DNA from: JAJFUE01 sp039683515
Lineage (GTDB): Bacteria > Sumerlaeota > Sumerlaeia > MVZB01
Assembly: GCA_039683515.1 (NCBI GenBank)
Contig: JBDKRG010000035.1
Location: forward strand, 27,139-91,138
Length of the DNA: 64,000 nt
Direction of reading: 5' to 3'
Shown: positions 37,067 through 45,770 of the stretch, piece after piece
Layout: each line of letters opens with the position of its first letter
Position numbering within the stretch: the first letter of the stretch is position 1
Position numbers and translations under genes: made by a program
Notes under the pieces: generated by a model
Seen by the model: only the letters and a program-made list of their open reading frames with translations
The model's database searches: none
Told to the model about the DNA's origin: nothing

Positions 37067-39145
37067 ATGAAGAATCCCCCCCGTCAGTCCCCCGACCGCA
37101 AACCGAGGCAGCCGCGCCTGCTTGCGTGGGTGTTGTTCAGCGTGATGATGCTGGCGACCTTCACGCTGTGGCAGCGCTCGATCGAGTTCATGAACGACCG
37201 GCTGAAGGGGGTCGCCGACGAGAACAGCCGGATCGCCATCGACCGCGTCACCTCGTTCTTCGAGCACCGGCTCGAGTTGCTGAGGCGCGTCAGCCAGTTC
37301 TGCCTCCAAACCGAGGAGATCGGGGCTGTGGCGGCCGAGGGGCAACCCGACCCGCGGGTGCGGCCGTTCGAAGGATTCTGCGAAGAGCTGATGGACGAGA
37401 TCCCCGGCTTCTGGGTGGTGATCCGCACCGACCGCGACGGCCTGCCGCAGTGGATCGCGCCGCACGGGCGGCTGCCGATGGAGACGGCCAACCTGATCGC
37501 CGCCGACCCCGTGCTGACGCGGCTGATCCGGCAGGCGGGCAATAACAACAACCCGTTCGTGACCGAGCCGATCAACCTGATCGGCCGCGGCGATGGGTTC
37601 GTGATCGGGGTGCCGATCGTCCGCGGGCACCGGACGATCGGGTTCGTCATCGGGGCGCTCCCGTACGACGGCTTGTTCGACAGCCTGATGCAGCCGCGGA
37701 TGCTGCGCGACTTTCACGTGCGCATCATGCACGGCGCCCGGCCCGTCTACCCGCTTGTCGAGGCGCCGGCGGGGCGCTGGGGCTCCAAGGACGTCTACGT
37801 GCCGGCCGACGATTTCACGCAACTGCCGTTTTTCATGGGCGGGTGGATGGTCAAGGTCGAGCCGACGACCGCCACCCACGTCTCGCCGCTGAACCCGGTT
37901 TCGCTCGCGGTGCTCAGCATCGGCATCCTGGTATCGATCGGGATCGGTTACGGCGTGTTCCGCTGGATGCGGCGCGCGGCGCAGCTGCAGATCGAGGCGC
38001 GGGAGAGCCGCTCCTCGCTCGAGCACACCGGCATGAGCCTCATCGAAGTGCGCTCGCAGCTCGAGCAGATCATCAACAGCGTCGAAGAGGGGATCGTGAT
38101 CTATGACGCCGGGCGCAAGCCGATCCTGGCCAACATGGCGTTCCTGACGATGTTCAATCCCGGCGACGACGCGCGGCTGATGAACGACGCGTCGGCCCAC
38201 CACGAGTACATGATCCAGGCGGCCGGCTCCGAGACGCGCTACTGGTCGCTCTTCGAGGCGTTGCGCCGCTGGCCCGAGCAGCAATACACGGACGAGATTT
38301 CGATCGCCGTCGACACGAGGCGCCGGCCGCGCGCCTACACGCGCCGGGCCATGACCGCCACCGACGCCGCCGGCGAGCAGCGCGGCATCATCGTCGTCTA
38401 CAAGGACGTCACGCGCGACAAGGCGATCGACCGCGCCAAGGACGAGTTCCTGGCCAACGTCACGCACGAGCTGCGCTCGCCGCTCTCCTCGATCAAGGGG
38501 TTTGCGGAAATGATGCGGCGCGACCCGGGCATGGCCGTCGAGCGCCGCGCCGAGTTCGTCTCGATCATCTGCGAGGAGGCCGAGCGGCTACAGCAGCTCG
38601 TCGAGGAGCTGCTGGACCTGCGCCGGCTCGAGGACCAGGGGCTGACTCTCAACCCGACGACGTTCGACCTCAAGGCGCTGATCGAGGAGCTTGTGGCCGG
38701 CGCCCGCGCCATCCTCGTCTCGAAGAACCTCACCATGAAGGTCGAGTGGGACGGCTCGAACGACCACCGCATGCAGGGCGACGTCGTCCAATTGCGTCGC
38801 GCGATCCGAAACCTGCTGGTCAATTCGGCCAAGTATTCGCCCGAGGCCGGCAGGATCGTGATCGTCGGCCACAGCGGCCGCGAACGGTTGACGGTCGACG
38901 TCCACGACCAGGGCTCGGGGATCGACGAGCGCGACCTGCCGCACATCTTCGATAAGTTTTACCGGGGAAGGCGGCAGGGCCGGCAGAAGGGGACGGGGCT
39001 CGGCCTGGCGATCGTCAAGCACATCGTCGAGCGGCACGGCGGCCACATCGGCGTCCGCAGCGAAATGGGCGAGGGGACCACCTTCCGCATCGAGCTGCCG
39101 CGGCGCATGGAAGCGATGGAGAGCGCCGAACAGGCGCGGGGATGA
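37067..39145 (+). CDS. Membrane sensor histidine kinase with PAS domain
   Basis: A 692-residue two-component kinase (start MKNPPRQ; the frame is open upstream into a repeat). Order: membrane helix 17-35; extracytoplasmic sensor domain of about 240 residues with VTSFFEHRLELLRRVSQFC and GFWVVIRTDRDGLPQWIA, resembling CHASE/dCache-type ligand-binding domains; second helix about 277-298; coiled segment; PAS domain starting LEQIINSVEEGIVIYDAG (about 335-450); HisKA with phospho-accepting His467 in FLANVTHELRSPLSS; and HATPase_c with the N box (RAIRNLLVNSAKYSP) and G boxes (DQGSGIDERD, KGTGLGLAIVKHI). No cognate response regulator is adjacent. The 60-residue membrane protein just downstream may be co-transcribed. 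Confidence 0.93.
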   Translation: MKNPPRQSPDRKPRQPRLLAWVLFSVMMLATFTLWQRSIEFMNDRLKGVADENSRIAIDRVTSFFEHRLELLRRVSQFCLQTEEIGAVAAEGQPDPRVRPFEGFCEELMDEIPGFWVVIRTDRDGLPQWIAPHGRLPMETANLIAADPVLTRLIRQAGNNNNPFVTEPINLIGRGDGFVIGVPIVRGHRTIGFVIGALPYDGLFDSLMQPRMLRDFHVRIMHGARPVYPLVEAPAGRWGSKDVYVPADDFTQLPFFMGGWMVKVEPTTATHVSPLNPVSLAVLSIGILVSIGIGYGVFRWMRRAAQLQIEARESRSSLEHTGMSLIEVRSQLEQIINSVEEGIVIYDAGRKPILANMAFLTMFNPGDDARLMNDASAHHEYMIQAAGSETRYWSLFEALRRWPEQQYTDEISIAVDTRRRPRAYTRRAMTATDAAGEQRGIIVVYKDVTRDKAIDRAKDEFLANVTHELRSPLSSIKGFAEMMRRDPGMAVERRAEFVSIICEEAERLQQLVEELLDLRRLEDQGLTLNPTTFDLKALIEELVAGARAILVSKNLTMKVEWDGSNDHRMQGDVVQLRRAIRNLLVNSAKYSPEAGRIVIVGHSGRERLTVDVHDQGSGIDERDLPHIFDKFYRGRRQGRQKGTGLGLAIVKHIVERHGGHIGVRSEMGEGTTFRIELPRRMEAMESAEQARG

Positions 39146-39190
39146 TCTGCGGATTGCGGAGTAAAAGGCTAACACGGGTGGGAGGAGCTC

Positions 39191-39373
39191 ATGGATATGC
39201 AAGAGCATGAAATCGAAGGGCAGGGGAGCACGGAAGGCGGCGAGGCGGGGCTGCCGTCGCTGACCGAATCGCTTGTCGTCCTCGGCCTGCTGATCATCGC
39301 CGCGATCGGCTGCTGCCTCATGTACGGGCCGCTTATCGGCCTGATGTTCAGTTACGCAAAGCAGAATCTGTAG
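39191..39373 (+). CDS. Small single-pass membrane protein
   Basis: A 60-residue frame with GGGAGGAG six bases before its ATG, which supports translation. The first 28 residues are acidic and Gly/Glu-rich (MDMQEHEIEGQGSTEGGEAG); residues about 30-54 form one hydrophobic helix (LVVLGLLIIAAIGCCLMYGPL), followed by a short KQNL tail. It starts 46 bases after the histidine kinase, so it could be a small regulator or subunit working with it. No family is recognised. Confidence 0.6.
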   Translation: MDMQEHEIEGQGSTEGGEAGLPSLTESLVVLGLLIIAAIGCCLMYGPLIGLMFSYAKQNL

Positions 39374-39457
39374 GCCTGTGGGGCGGGGCCGGGTTGCGGC
39401 CGCGCCCGTCTTAGAGCAATTGAGAAAATTTCTACCTGAATCGAGTCGGGTGCAACC

Positions 39458-39592
39458 CAAGCCCCGGCAGGGGCGACACAATCGAATCAAAACGAGCTGT
39501 GTCGCCCCTGCCGGGGCTCGGATCTGATATTGGGATCGCTGACCCAGGGCTGACGCCCTGGGCTAACTTATATCGCCCCTGCCGGGGCTGGG
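39458..39592. repeat. Long inverted repeat, SCCCCTGCCGGGG type
   Basis: A perfect 21-bp inverted repeat (39460-39480 with 39498-39518, loop of 17; core GCCCCGGCAGGGGCGACACA) is followed by CCCAGGGC/GCCCTGGG (39543-39562) and a third CGCCCCTGCCGGGGC copy near 39573-39588. Predicted peptides such as RPCRGWVR come from the repeat and are not genes. Confidence 0.85.
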
Positions 39593-39680
39593 TGCGCATC
39601 GATCCGGTATTGGCATCCATTGCCGGAAAACTTTTGTCACTCACTCTAAGAGAGTGGTTGACAGAAATGATGCGTGAATG

Positions 39681-39766
39681 GCCGGCGAGGGCGCCGGCCC
39701 CACATCGAAAACAGCTATTCGGTATCAAACAGCTCATCGCAATGTGGCGCCGGCGCCCTCGCCGGC
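39681..39766. repeat. Long inverted repeat, GCCGGCGAGGGCGCCGGC type
   Basis: Arms 39681-39705 and 39742-39766 match as an inverted repeat at 24 of 25 positions around a 36-base AT-richer loop. With the preceding element it fills the 480 bases between the small membrane gene and the end of the Xer recombinase; I see no gene in this gap. Confidence 0.85.
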
Positions 39767-39857
39767 GATTCCTATTCATATCCGCGCATTTTCGTTCAAA
39801 TCCGTCGAGGCATCGAAAAGGATCGGGCCGATTCGGCGGATCTTTTATTGGCGCCGC

Positions 39858-40748
39858 TCAGAGCTCCAGCTTCTTGACCGCCGCGTGGAGCTTGCTGTTG
39901 GACGTGTGCGTGTAGATCTGCGTCGAAGCGATCGAGGCATGCCCCATCAGCGCCTGGATCTCGATCAGGTCGACCTCGCTGGCGTGCAGCATCGTCGCGA
40001 ACGTGTGGCGCAGCTTGTGGGGGCTGATCCCGTCCTTGAAGATCCCGGCCTTGAGCGCGTAGTGGCGCACCATCTTTTCGATCGAGCGTCCGGTGAGCCG
40101 GGTGCCGTATCTGTTCAGGAACAGCGCGGGCGAATCGCTGAGCGGCCGGGCCTCGAGGTAGCGGTTCAGGGCGTCGATCACGATCCGGTTGAGCGGGGCG
40201 ATCCGTTCCTTGCGTCCCTTGCCCATCACGCGGATCGTCTGGTGCGTGAGGTCCAGGTCGCCCAGGTTGATGCCGACCAGCTCCGACAGGCGCATGCCGG
40301 TAAAGACGAGCGTCGTCATCATGGCGCGGTCGCGGATGCCCTGGGCGGTTTCGGCCTCGGGCGACTCGAGGAGGCGCACGACCTCCTGCGGGACGAGGTA
40401 GATCGGCAGGCGCTTGGGCTGCTTGGGCGTGCGCAGCCGGGCGGCGGGCGACTGCTCGACGGCGCCGCGCTCGACGGCGAAATCGAAGAAGCCGCGGATG
40501 GACGAGATCATGCGCGCCAGCGTCGTCGACTTGCAGGCGCGGTCGAGCTGCATGTGGTTGAGGTATTCGCGGATCGCCTCGACGTCGATCTGGTCGGGGC
40601 GCGGGGTGCGGCCGTGCAGGACCGTGAGGAACTCGCCGAGGCGCTCGATGTCGTAGATATAGGCGCGGCGCGTGCGCTCGGCGAGGTTGCGCTCGACGCG
40701 CAGCCACTGCTCGAACTGCGAAAGAAGCTCGTGGTAGGTGACGGCCAT
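39858..40748 (-). CDS. Xer-type tyrosine recombinase (XerC/XerD-like)
   Basis: A 296-residue tyrosine recombinase of the size of XerC/XerD, which resolve chromosome dimers at dif. The N-terminal SAM-like core-binding domain (about 5-95) is followed by the catalytic domain with all active residues: Arg153 (TGMRLSEL), Lys177 (GKGRKER), His244 and Arg247 (HKLRHTF), His270 (MGHAS) and the nucleophile Tyr279 (QIYTH). AGGGG lies nine bases before the ATG at 40748; the upstream open frame is not coding. It could be the housekeeping recombinase or an integrase-like relative; the typical length and motifs favour Xer. It lies between a block of long inverted repeats and the polysaccharide locus. Confidence 0.9.
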   Translation of the reverse strand: MAVTYHELLSQFEQWLRVERNLAERTRRAYIYDIERLGEFLTVLHGRTPRPDQIDVEAIREYLNHMQLDRACKSTTLARMISSIRGFFDFAVERGAVEQSPAARLRTPKQPKRLPIYLVPQEVVRLLESPEAETAQGIRDRAMMTTLVFTGMRLSELVGINLGDLDLTHQTIRVMGKGRKERIAPLNRIVIDALNRYLEARPLSDSPALFLNRYGTRLTGRSIEKMVRHYALKAGIFKDGISPHKLRHTFATMLHASEVDLIEIQALMGHASIASTQIYTHTSNSKLHAAVKKLEL

Positions 40749-40922
40749 GCGAAATTCCCCTGCCGCAAAGCATACCCGGCGGCGCCGGCCAGTTCCAGCG
40801 CTCATTGTTTCGCGGCGGAGCTCAAAAAATTGCCCCGCCCATCCCATGTGGGTTATTGTGAATGCAGTCACACATACAAATTCACGACCGGGCTCCGGCG
40901 AGGGAGAAGGGGGAACGCGACC

Positions 40923-41501
40923 ATGGCGTATCTGACGAGGCAGCAACTCGAGGCGATGGGTTTTAAATCGCTCGGCGATGACGTTCGCGTCTCGGAGAAG
41001 GCTTCCATCTACAACGCGCCGAATATTTCGATCGGCGACCACAGCCGCGTGGACGACTTCTGCATCCTGTCGGCCGGCGCCGGGGGGATCTCGATCGGCC
41101 GCTACGTCCATGTGGCCTGCCACAGCACGCTCATCGGCCACGCGCGCATCGTGCTGGAGGATTTCGTGGCGCTGTCGGCGCACACGGCGATCTTCTCGAG
41201 CACCGACGATTTCAGCGGCGCCGCCATGGCCAACCCGACGCTCCCCGACGCGGTGCGGCATGTGGTCCATGGCGACGTGGTCATGCACAAGCACGCCGCC
41301 GTCGGCAGCAACTCGGTGATTTTGCCGGGCGTGGACATCGGCGAGGGGGCCGCGTTCGGGGCGCTGAGCCTGGTCAAGAGCAACGCGGCGCCGTTCTCGA
41401 TCAACGTCGGCGTGCCGGCCCGGAAGATCGGCGACCGCAAGCGGGACATGCTGCAATACGAGAAGAAGCTGGACGAGCTGCTCATGTCCGCCTCGCGGTA
41501 A
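40923..41501 (+). CDS. Hexapeptide-repeat acyltransferase
   Basis: A 192-residue left-handed beta-helix acyltransferase. Repeats of the [LIV]GxxxxI type are visible in ISIGDHSRVDDFCIL, ISIGRYVHVACHSTLIG and VGSNSVILPGVDIGEGAAFGAL, with a candidate catalytic histidine in VVMHKHAAVGS. Enzymes of this kind acetylate nucleotide-activated amino sugars or glycan hydroxyls. Its position just ahead of a DegT-type aminotransferase and a WecF-like transferase suggests N-acylation of a 4-amino-4,6-dideoxyhexose, the chemistry done in enterobacteria by the unrelated WecD. It opens the polysaccharide locus and is divergent from the Xer gene. Confidence 0.85.
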   Translation: MAYLTRQQLEAMGFKSLGDDVRVSEKASIYNAPNISIGDHSRVDDFCILSAGAGGISIGRYVHVACHSTLIGHARIVLEDFVALSAHTAIFSSTDDFSGAAMANPTLPDAVRHVVHGDVVMHKHAAVGSNSVILPGVDIGEGAAFGALSLVKSNAAPFSINVGVPARKIGDRKRDMLQYEKKLDELLMSASR

Positions 41502-41902
41502 GGCGCAAGCCGGCAGGAATTGCCCGGGGTTGATTTCACGATGATTACGGGACCGAGCGCAAATCCGGGCACAAGAACTCGCGGGCGAACTCAAACCGGG
41601 TCGATACATTCATCGAATGCCCCACTCCTGAATCAGGCGAATCCCGATAGCGCCCTTGGGGGGCTATCCATGAAAATGCCGTTCAGGAGAAAAAGACAAA
41701 CAAGTCCGCGTTGGCTCAACGCCGAGGCTGCGGGGTTGAGGGGCCGAAGCTGTCGTCCGCGGTAGCGCCGCGCTTCCACGATCGCAATCCTGTCAAAACG
41801 GCCACGGCATTCGGTCACGGAAAATCCGCAGCGAACCCGGCCGACAAGGCGTCGGCAGGGTGATGGACGAAGTCCAAGCTTTTTTTCCCGGGACAAACGA
41901 CC
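41502..41902. other. 400-base leader/intergenic region before the aminotransferase gene
   Basis: No gene recognised. It contains a hairpin GATAGCGCCC/GGGGGCTATC near 41646-41668 and a GCGGTAGCG motif at 41759-41767 (see separate entry). It may be the long untranslated leader of the polysaccharide operon. Confidence 0.4.
41759..41767 (+). promoter_or_regulatory. ops-like motif GCGGTAGCG in the polysaccharide leader
   Basis: Nine contiguous bases equal the core of the enterobacterial ops pause/recruitment element (GGCGGTAGCGT) used by RfaH, a NusG paralogue. It lies 136 bases before the aminotransferase start and can form a short GCGG/CCGC hairpin. A NusG paralogue is encoded in the same locus. 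In a GC-rich window this 9-mer is expected about once or twice by chance on both strands, so only its position is suggestive. Confidence 0.25.
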
Positions 41903-43129
41903 ATGAAAACCGTCCAGGCGAACACGCCCGCCCTGGTTGAAGATCTGGCCATCCTCGGCGCGCCGCCCGCGTTCGCCGAGCCGCTCCACGTCGGCCGGCC
42001 CAACATCGGCGACCGCCGCCGGTTCATGGCGCTGATCGAGGACATGCTCGACCGGCACTGGCTCACGAACGGCGGCCCGTACGTGGCGCGGTTCGAGTCG
42101 CGGGTGGCGGAGTTCCTCGGCGTCCGCCACGCGATCGCCGTCTGCAACGGAACGGTCGCGCTCGAGATCGCCATCCGCGCCCTCGAGCTTGGGGGCGAGG
42201 TCATCGTGCCGTCCTTCACGTTCATTGCGACGGCGCATTCGCTGCAGTGGCAGGAGATCACGCCGGTCTTCGCCGACATCGACCCGGTGACGCACACGAT
42301 CGACCCGGAGCGGATCGAGGAGCTCATCACGCCGCGCACGACCGGGATCGTCGGCGTCCACCTGTGGGGCCACCCCTGCCAGTGCGAAAAGCTGGCCGAC
42401 ATCGCGCGGCGGCGCGGCCTCAGGCTGATGTTCGACGCCTCGCACGCGTTCGGGTGCTCGCGCGCCGGCACGATGGTCGGCAATTTCGGCGAGGCCGAGG
42501 TGTTCAGCTTCCACGCCACCAAGTTCATGAACTGCCTCGAGGGGGGCGCGGTCGTCACCAACAACGACGCCCTCGCGCGCAAGATCCGGCTGATGAAGAA
42601 CTTCGGGTTCAGCGGCTACGACAACGTCGTTTACATCGGGACGAACGGCAAGATGAACGAGGCGTCGGCGGCGATGGGGCTGACCAACCTGGACTCGCTG
42701 AACGCGTTCATCTCCGTCAACCGGCGCAATGACCTCTGTTACCGCGAGGGGCTGGCCGACCTGCCCGGCGTGCGGCTCATCGTCCACGACCCGGCCGACA
42801 CCCCCAACTACCAGTATGTCGTGGCCGAGATCGACGACCGCGAGGCGCCGCTCGGCCGGGACGAGCTGCTGGCGGCGTTGCATGCCGAAAACGTCCTCGC
42901 CCGCCGCTACTTCTGGCCGGGGTGCCACCGGATGGAGCCGTACCGATCGTATTTCCCGCACGCGGGCCTGATGCTGCCGATCACCGAGGAGGTCGCCCGG
43001 CGCGTGCTGGTCCTGCCGACGGGGATGACGGTCGGCGTCGAGCAGATCGAAAAGATCTGCTCGATCATCCGCGCCGCGCTCGGCCAAGCCGAGGCCGTCC
43101 GCGCGGCCCTCCGCCACGCAGCCGCCTAG
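41903..43129 (+). CDS. DegT/DnrJ/EryC1/StrS (WecE-like) PLP sugar aminotransferase
   Basis: A 408-residue fold-type I PLP enzyme that aminates nucleotide-bound keto-sugars. The N-terminus has the family's NGGPYVARFESRVAEFLGVRHAIAVCNGT; the PLP-phosphate and ring contacts lie in DASHAFGC and SFHATKFMNCLEGGAV, with the Schiff-base lysine at about 207; GYDNVVYIGTNGKMNEASAAMGL is the substrate-side motif. The match is to the WecE/VioA-like 4-aminotransferases, so the product is likely a TDP- or UDP-4-amino-4,6-dideoxyhexose. With the upstream acyltransferase and the downstream WecF-like enzyme it forms a likely Fuc4NAc/Qui4NAc-type pathway, although the dehydratase needed for the keto-sugar is not in this window. 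Confidence 0.93.
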   Translation: MKTVQANTPALVEDLAILGAPPAFAEPLHVGRPNIGDRRRFMALIEDMLDRHWLTNGGPYVARFESRVAEFLGVRHAIAVCNGTVALEIAIRALELGGEVIVPSFTFIATAHSLQWQEITPVFADIDPVTHTIDPERIEELITPRTTGIVGVHLWGHPCQCEKLADIARRRGLRLMFDASHAFGCSRAGTMVGNFGEAEVFSFHATKFMNCLEGGAVVTNNDALARKIRLMKNFGFSGYDNVVYIGTNGKMNEASAAMGLTNLDSLNAFISVNRRNDLCYREGLADLPGVRLIVHDPADTPNYQYVVAEIDDREAPLGRDELLAALHAENVLARRYFWPGCHRMEPYRSYFPHAGLMLPITEEVARRVLVLPTGMTVGVEQIEKICSIIRAALGQAEAVRAALRHAAA

Positions 43130-43155
43130 GATTGCGGATTGCGGATTGCGGATTT
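43130..43155. repeat. GATTGCGGATT string
   Basis: Three tandem GATTGCG-type units follow directly on the stop codon of the aminotransferase gene, before the flippase. Confidence 0.75.
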
Positions 43156-43205
43156 TTAAAACCACAGTCCCATTCATCCCATTCTTCTCGTCGTTCCCAT
43201 GGCCC

Positions 43206-44669
43206 ATGACGGATCTGCGCCAACAAACCATCCACGCGCTCAAGTGGAGCTTCATCGGCACCTTCGCCATGCAGGCGGTGCAGTTCCTGATTGCCGTCGT
43301 GCTGGCCCGGCTCCTGCTTCCGGCCGAGTTCGGGCTGATCGCGATGCTGAGCCTGTTCATGGCGCTGGCGACGTCGCTGCTGGACTGCGGGTTCGGCTCG
43401 GCGCTGATTCAAAAAGTCGACGTCACGCGCCGCGACAGCTCGGCCGTGTTTTATTTCAACCTCTGCATGGCGGCGGTCATGTTCGGCGTTCTGTGGATCT
43501 CGGCCCCCGCCATCGGCCGGTTCTTCGACGAGCCGGCGCTCGCGCCGCTGGGGCGGTTCCTGGCGTTCAATCTGATCATCAATGCGTTCGGGCTCGTGCA
43601 GGGAACGCTGCTGACGAAGAATCTCGATTTCAAGACACAGTCGATCGTGGCGGTGATCGCCACGGTCGGCTCGGGGACGCTCGGCGTCGGCCTTGCGTGG
43701 CACGGGTTCGGCGTGTGGAGCCTGGCGGCGCAGTCGGTCACGGCCAATTCGCTGCGGGTGGGGCTGTACTGGATCATGACGCCGTGGCGGCCGGTGGCGA
43801 CGTTCAGCCTGGACGCGCTCAAGGGGATGTTCCCGTTCGGCTCGCGCATGGCGATGTCGAGCGTGCTCAACACGATCTTCGAGAACCTCTACCCGGTGCT
43901 GATCGGGAAGCTGTATACGAAGACCGACGTGGGGTTCTACAGCCGCGCGATGTCGACGCAGCGGCTGCCGTCGGGGCTGCTCTCGGACATCCTCTCCAAG
44001 GTCGCGTTCCCGGCGTTCGCCTCGATCCAGAACGACCGTCCGCGCCTCAAGGCGGCCTACCGCAAGACGATCGTGCTGGCGTGCTTCCTGGCGTTCCCGC
44101 TGATGCTGGGGCTCATGGCGGTGGCGCGGCCGCTTTTCCTGGTCGTGTTCACGGCGCGCTGGGAGGCGAGTATCCCGTACTTTCAGGCGCTGTGCCTTGC
44201 CGGGATGCTCCTGCCGCTGCAGGCGCTCAACCTGAACGTGCTCATGGCGATCGGCCGCTCGGACATCTTCTTCCGGCTCGAGGTGTTCAAGAAGATCGTC
44301 CTCGCCGTCGCGATCGTGGCGACGTGCCGGCTGGGCGTCATGGCGCTGGTGTGGGGGCAGGTCGCCTCCTCGATGATCTGCCTCGTGATCAACACGTTCT
44401 ATTCGGGGACGCTGATCGATTACCCGCTTCGCGAGCAGCTGCGCGACGTGGCGCCGAGCTTCCTGCTGGCGGCGGCGATGGCGGCCGCGGTCGGCCTGCT
44501 CGGGGCGAACATGCATGGGTCGATGGCGATGACCTTGGCAGGGCAGGGGGTCGCCGGGATCACGCTGTACGCGGCCGGGAGCGCCGCGCTGGGGTTGGGG
44601 CCGTACGCGGAGATCAAGAAGATCGCCGCGGGCCGCATCGGAAGTCTCAAGCAGCTGGTGACGGGATGA
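43206..44669 (+). CDS. Wzx-type polysaccharide flippase (MOP family)
   Basis: A 487-residue polytopic protein with about 12 to 14 hydrophobic segments, belonging to the WzxC/Polysacc_synt_3 branch of the MOP superfamily. Characteristic stretches are LARLLLPAEFGLIAML, LLDCGFGSALIQ, NAFGLVQGTLLTKNLDFKTQS, FGSRMAMSSVLNTIFENLYPVLIG and TDVGFYSRAMSTQRLPSGL. It would move undecaprenyl-diphosphate-linked repeats across the inner membrane. The ATG at 43206 (MTDLRQQ) is preferred to an upstream in-frame start inside the repeat. Its stop overlaps the ATG of the next gene (ATGA), showing translational coupling with the GT56 gene. Confidence 0.92.
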   Translation: MTDLRQQTIHALKWSFIGTFAMQAVQFLIAVVLARLLLPAEFGLIAMLSLFMALATSLLDCGFGSALIQKVDVTRRDSSAVFYFNLCMAAVMFGVLWISAPAIGRFFDEPALAPLGRFLAFNLIINAFGLVQGTLLTKNLDFKTQSIVAVIATVGSGTLGVGLAWHGFGVWSLAAQSVTANSLRVGLYWIMTPWRPVATFSLDALKGMFPFGSRMAMSSVLNTIFENLYPVLIGKLYTKTDVGFYSRAMSTQRLPSGLLSDILSKVAFPAFASIQNDRPRLKAAYRKTIVLACFLAFPLMLGLMAVARPLFLVVFTARWEASIPYFQALCLAGMLLPLQALNLNVLMAIGRSDIFFRLEVFKKIVLAVAIVATCRLGVMALVWGQVASSMICLVINTFYSGTLIDYPLREQLRDVAPSFLLAAAMAAAVGLLGANMHGSMAMTLAGQGVAGITLYAAGSAALGLGPYAEIKKIAAGRIGSLKQLVTG

Positions 44670-45763
44670 AGATCCATCATTTGCTTCCCGGCCGGGCCGA
44701 GCATCATATCCCCGCGATGATCCGCTTCTTCGCGCGGATCCACGAGCGGCTCGGGGCCGCCGACGCCGAGCCCGTGTTCGTGTTCTACGACGCGACGCCG
44801 GCGCAGATCGCGCGCTACCGGGCGCTGCTGCCGGGCGGATGCGAATCGATCGCGCTGCGCCGGGGGCGCGTGCCGGTGTTCCGGTACGTCTGGGGGTTCA
44901 GCGGACGAGACGCGCTGGTCCTGCACAGCGCGTTTTACCCATGGCTGTGGCTCAGCCTGCTCGCGCGGCCGGGCCTGTGGGAGCGCAGCGCGTGGATCAT
45001 GTGGGGGGCGGACATTTACGGCCGCCGGACGCTGCGCGGGCGCGTCTATCGCGTCATCAAGGGATTCGTCGTCAAGCGGCTCGGCGGGGTGTCGGCGCTC
45101 GTGCCCGGGGACTTCGACGACCTGCAGCGGCTCATCGGCCCGTGCCCCAACTATATCCGGGCGTTTTACTCGCCCGACTACGGCGAGCTCCCCGCGGGCG
45201 CGCGCGACGGCGGCGGCACGACGCGGGTCATTCTCGGCAACTCGGCTTGGGAACAGAGCAATCACGTCCAGGCGCTCCAATGGCTGGGACGGTTCCGCGA
45301 CAAGCCGGTCGAGGTCATCTGCCCGCTCGGATACCCGAAGGAGTCGCCCTACAAAAGCGAGGTCATCTCGGCGGGCGGGCGGCTGCTGGGCGAGCGCTTC
45401 CGCCCGCTGCCGGAGATGGTCGGGTGGGACGACTACAACGCGCTGCTGGCGACCTGCCATGTCCTCGTCCTCAACAGCCTCAACCAGCAGGGGCTCGGCA
45501 ATCTCTACTGCATGCTGCGCGCGGGGGCGAAGATCTACATCCGCGGCGATTGCGCGATTTTCAGGATGCTGACCGAGATGGGATTCAGCGTCTATGACAC
45601 GCGCGACCTGGAGCGCATTTCGTTCGAGGAATTCGCGGATTACACCGCCGAAAACGCCCAGCGCAACCGGCAACTGTTCGAGGAAAACCTTTCGGCCGAG
45701 GCGAGCATCGACAACTGGCTGGCGCTGCTGAGGAAGCTCGGTGTCGCCAAGGCCGCCGCCTGA
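44666..45763 (+). CDS. WecF-like (GT56) 4-amino-sugar transferase
   Basis: A 365-residue enzyme resembling WecF/RffT, which adds TDP-Fuc4NAc to lipid II of enterobacterial common antigen. Visible signatures are ILGNSAWEQSNHVQAL (the GNSxxxSNxH nucleotide-binding motif), VICPLGYPKESPYKSEV and LNSLNQQGLGNLYCML (the QQGxG loop). The N-terminal part has MKIHHLLPG and WIMWGADIYG, the W-G-A/G-D-x-Y motif of the family. The gene starts within the stop of the flippase gene and follows the aminotransferase, so a 4-acetamido-4,6-dideoxyhexose donor fits both motif and context. Exact sugar and linkage are inference. Confidence 0.85.
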   Translation: MKIHHLLPGRAEHHIPAMIRFFARIHERLGAADAEPVFVFYDATPAQIARYRALLPGGCESIALRRGRVPVFRYVWGFSGRDALVLHSAFYPWLWLSLLARPGLWERSAWIMWGADIYGRRTLRGRVYRVIKGFVVKRLGGVSALVPGDFDDLQRLIGPCPNYIRAFYSPDYGELPAGARDGGGTTRVILGNSAWEQSNHVQALQWLGRFRDKPVEVICPLGYPKESPYKSEVISAGGRLLGERFRPLPEMVGWDDYNALLATCHVLVLNSLNQQGLGNLYCMLRAGAKIYIRGDCAIFRMLTEMGFSVYDTRDLERISFEEFADYTAENAQRNRQLFEENLSAEASIDNWLALLRKLGVAKAAA

Positions 45764-45770
45764 GCGGTTC

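Noticed and set aside
39432..39915. Several small frames with RPCRGWV-like peptides
   Set aside because: They are translations of the long inverted repeats and have no ribosome-binding sites or protein-like composition.
39858..40748. Integrase of an integrative element
   Set aside because: No flanking direct repeats, tRNA target or phage/ICE genes were seen; size and motifs fit a chromosomal Xer recombinase.
41646..41668. Riboswitch candidate in the polysaccharide leader (GATAGC...GCTATC hairpin)
   Set aside because: A single short hairpin without any conserved riboswitch motif I can recognise.
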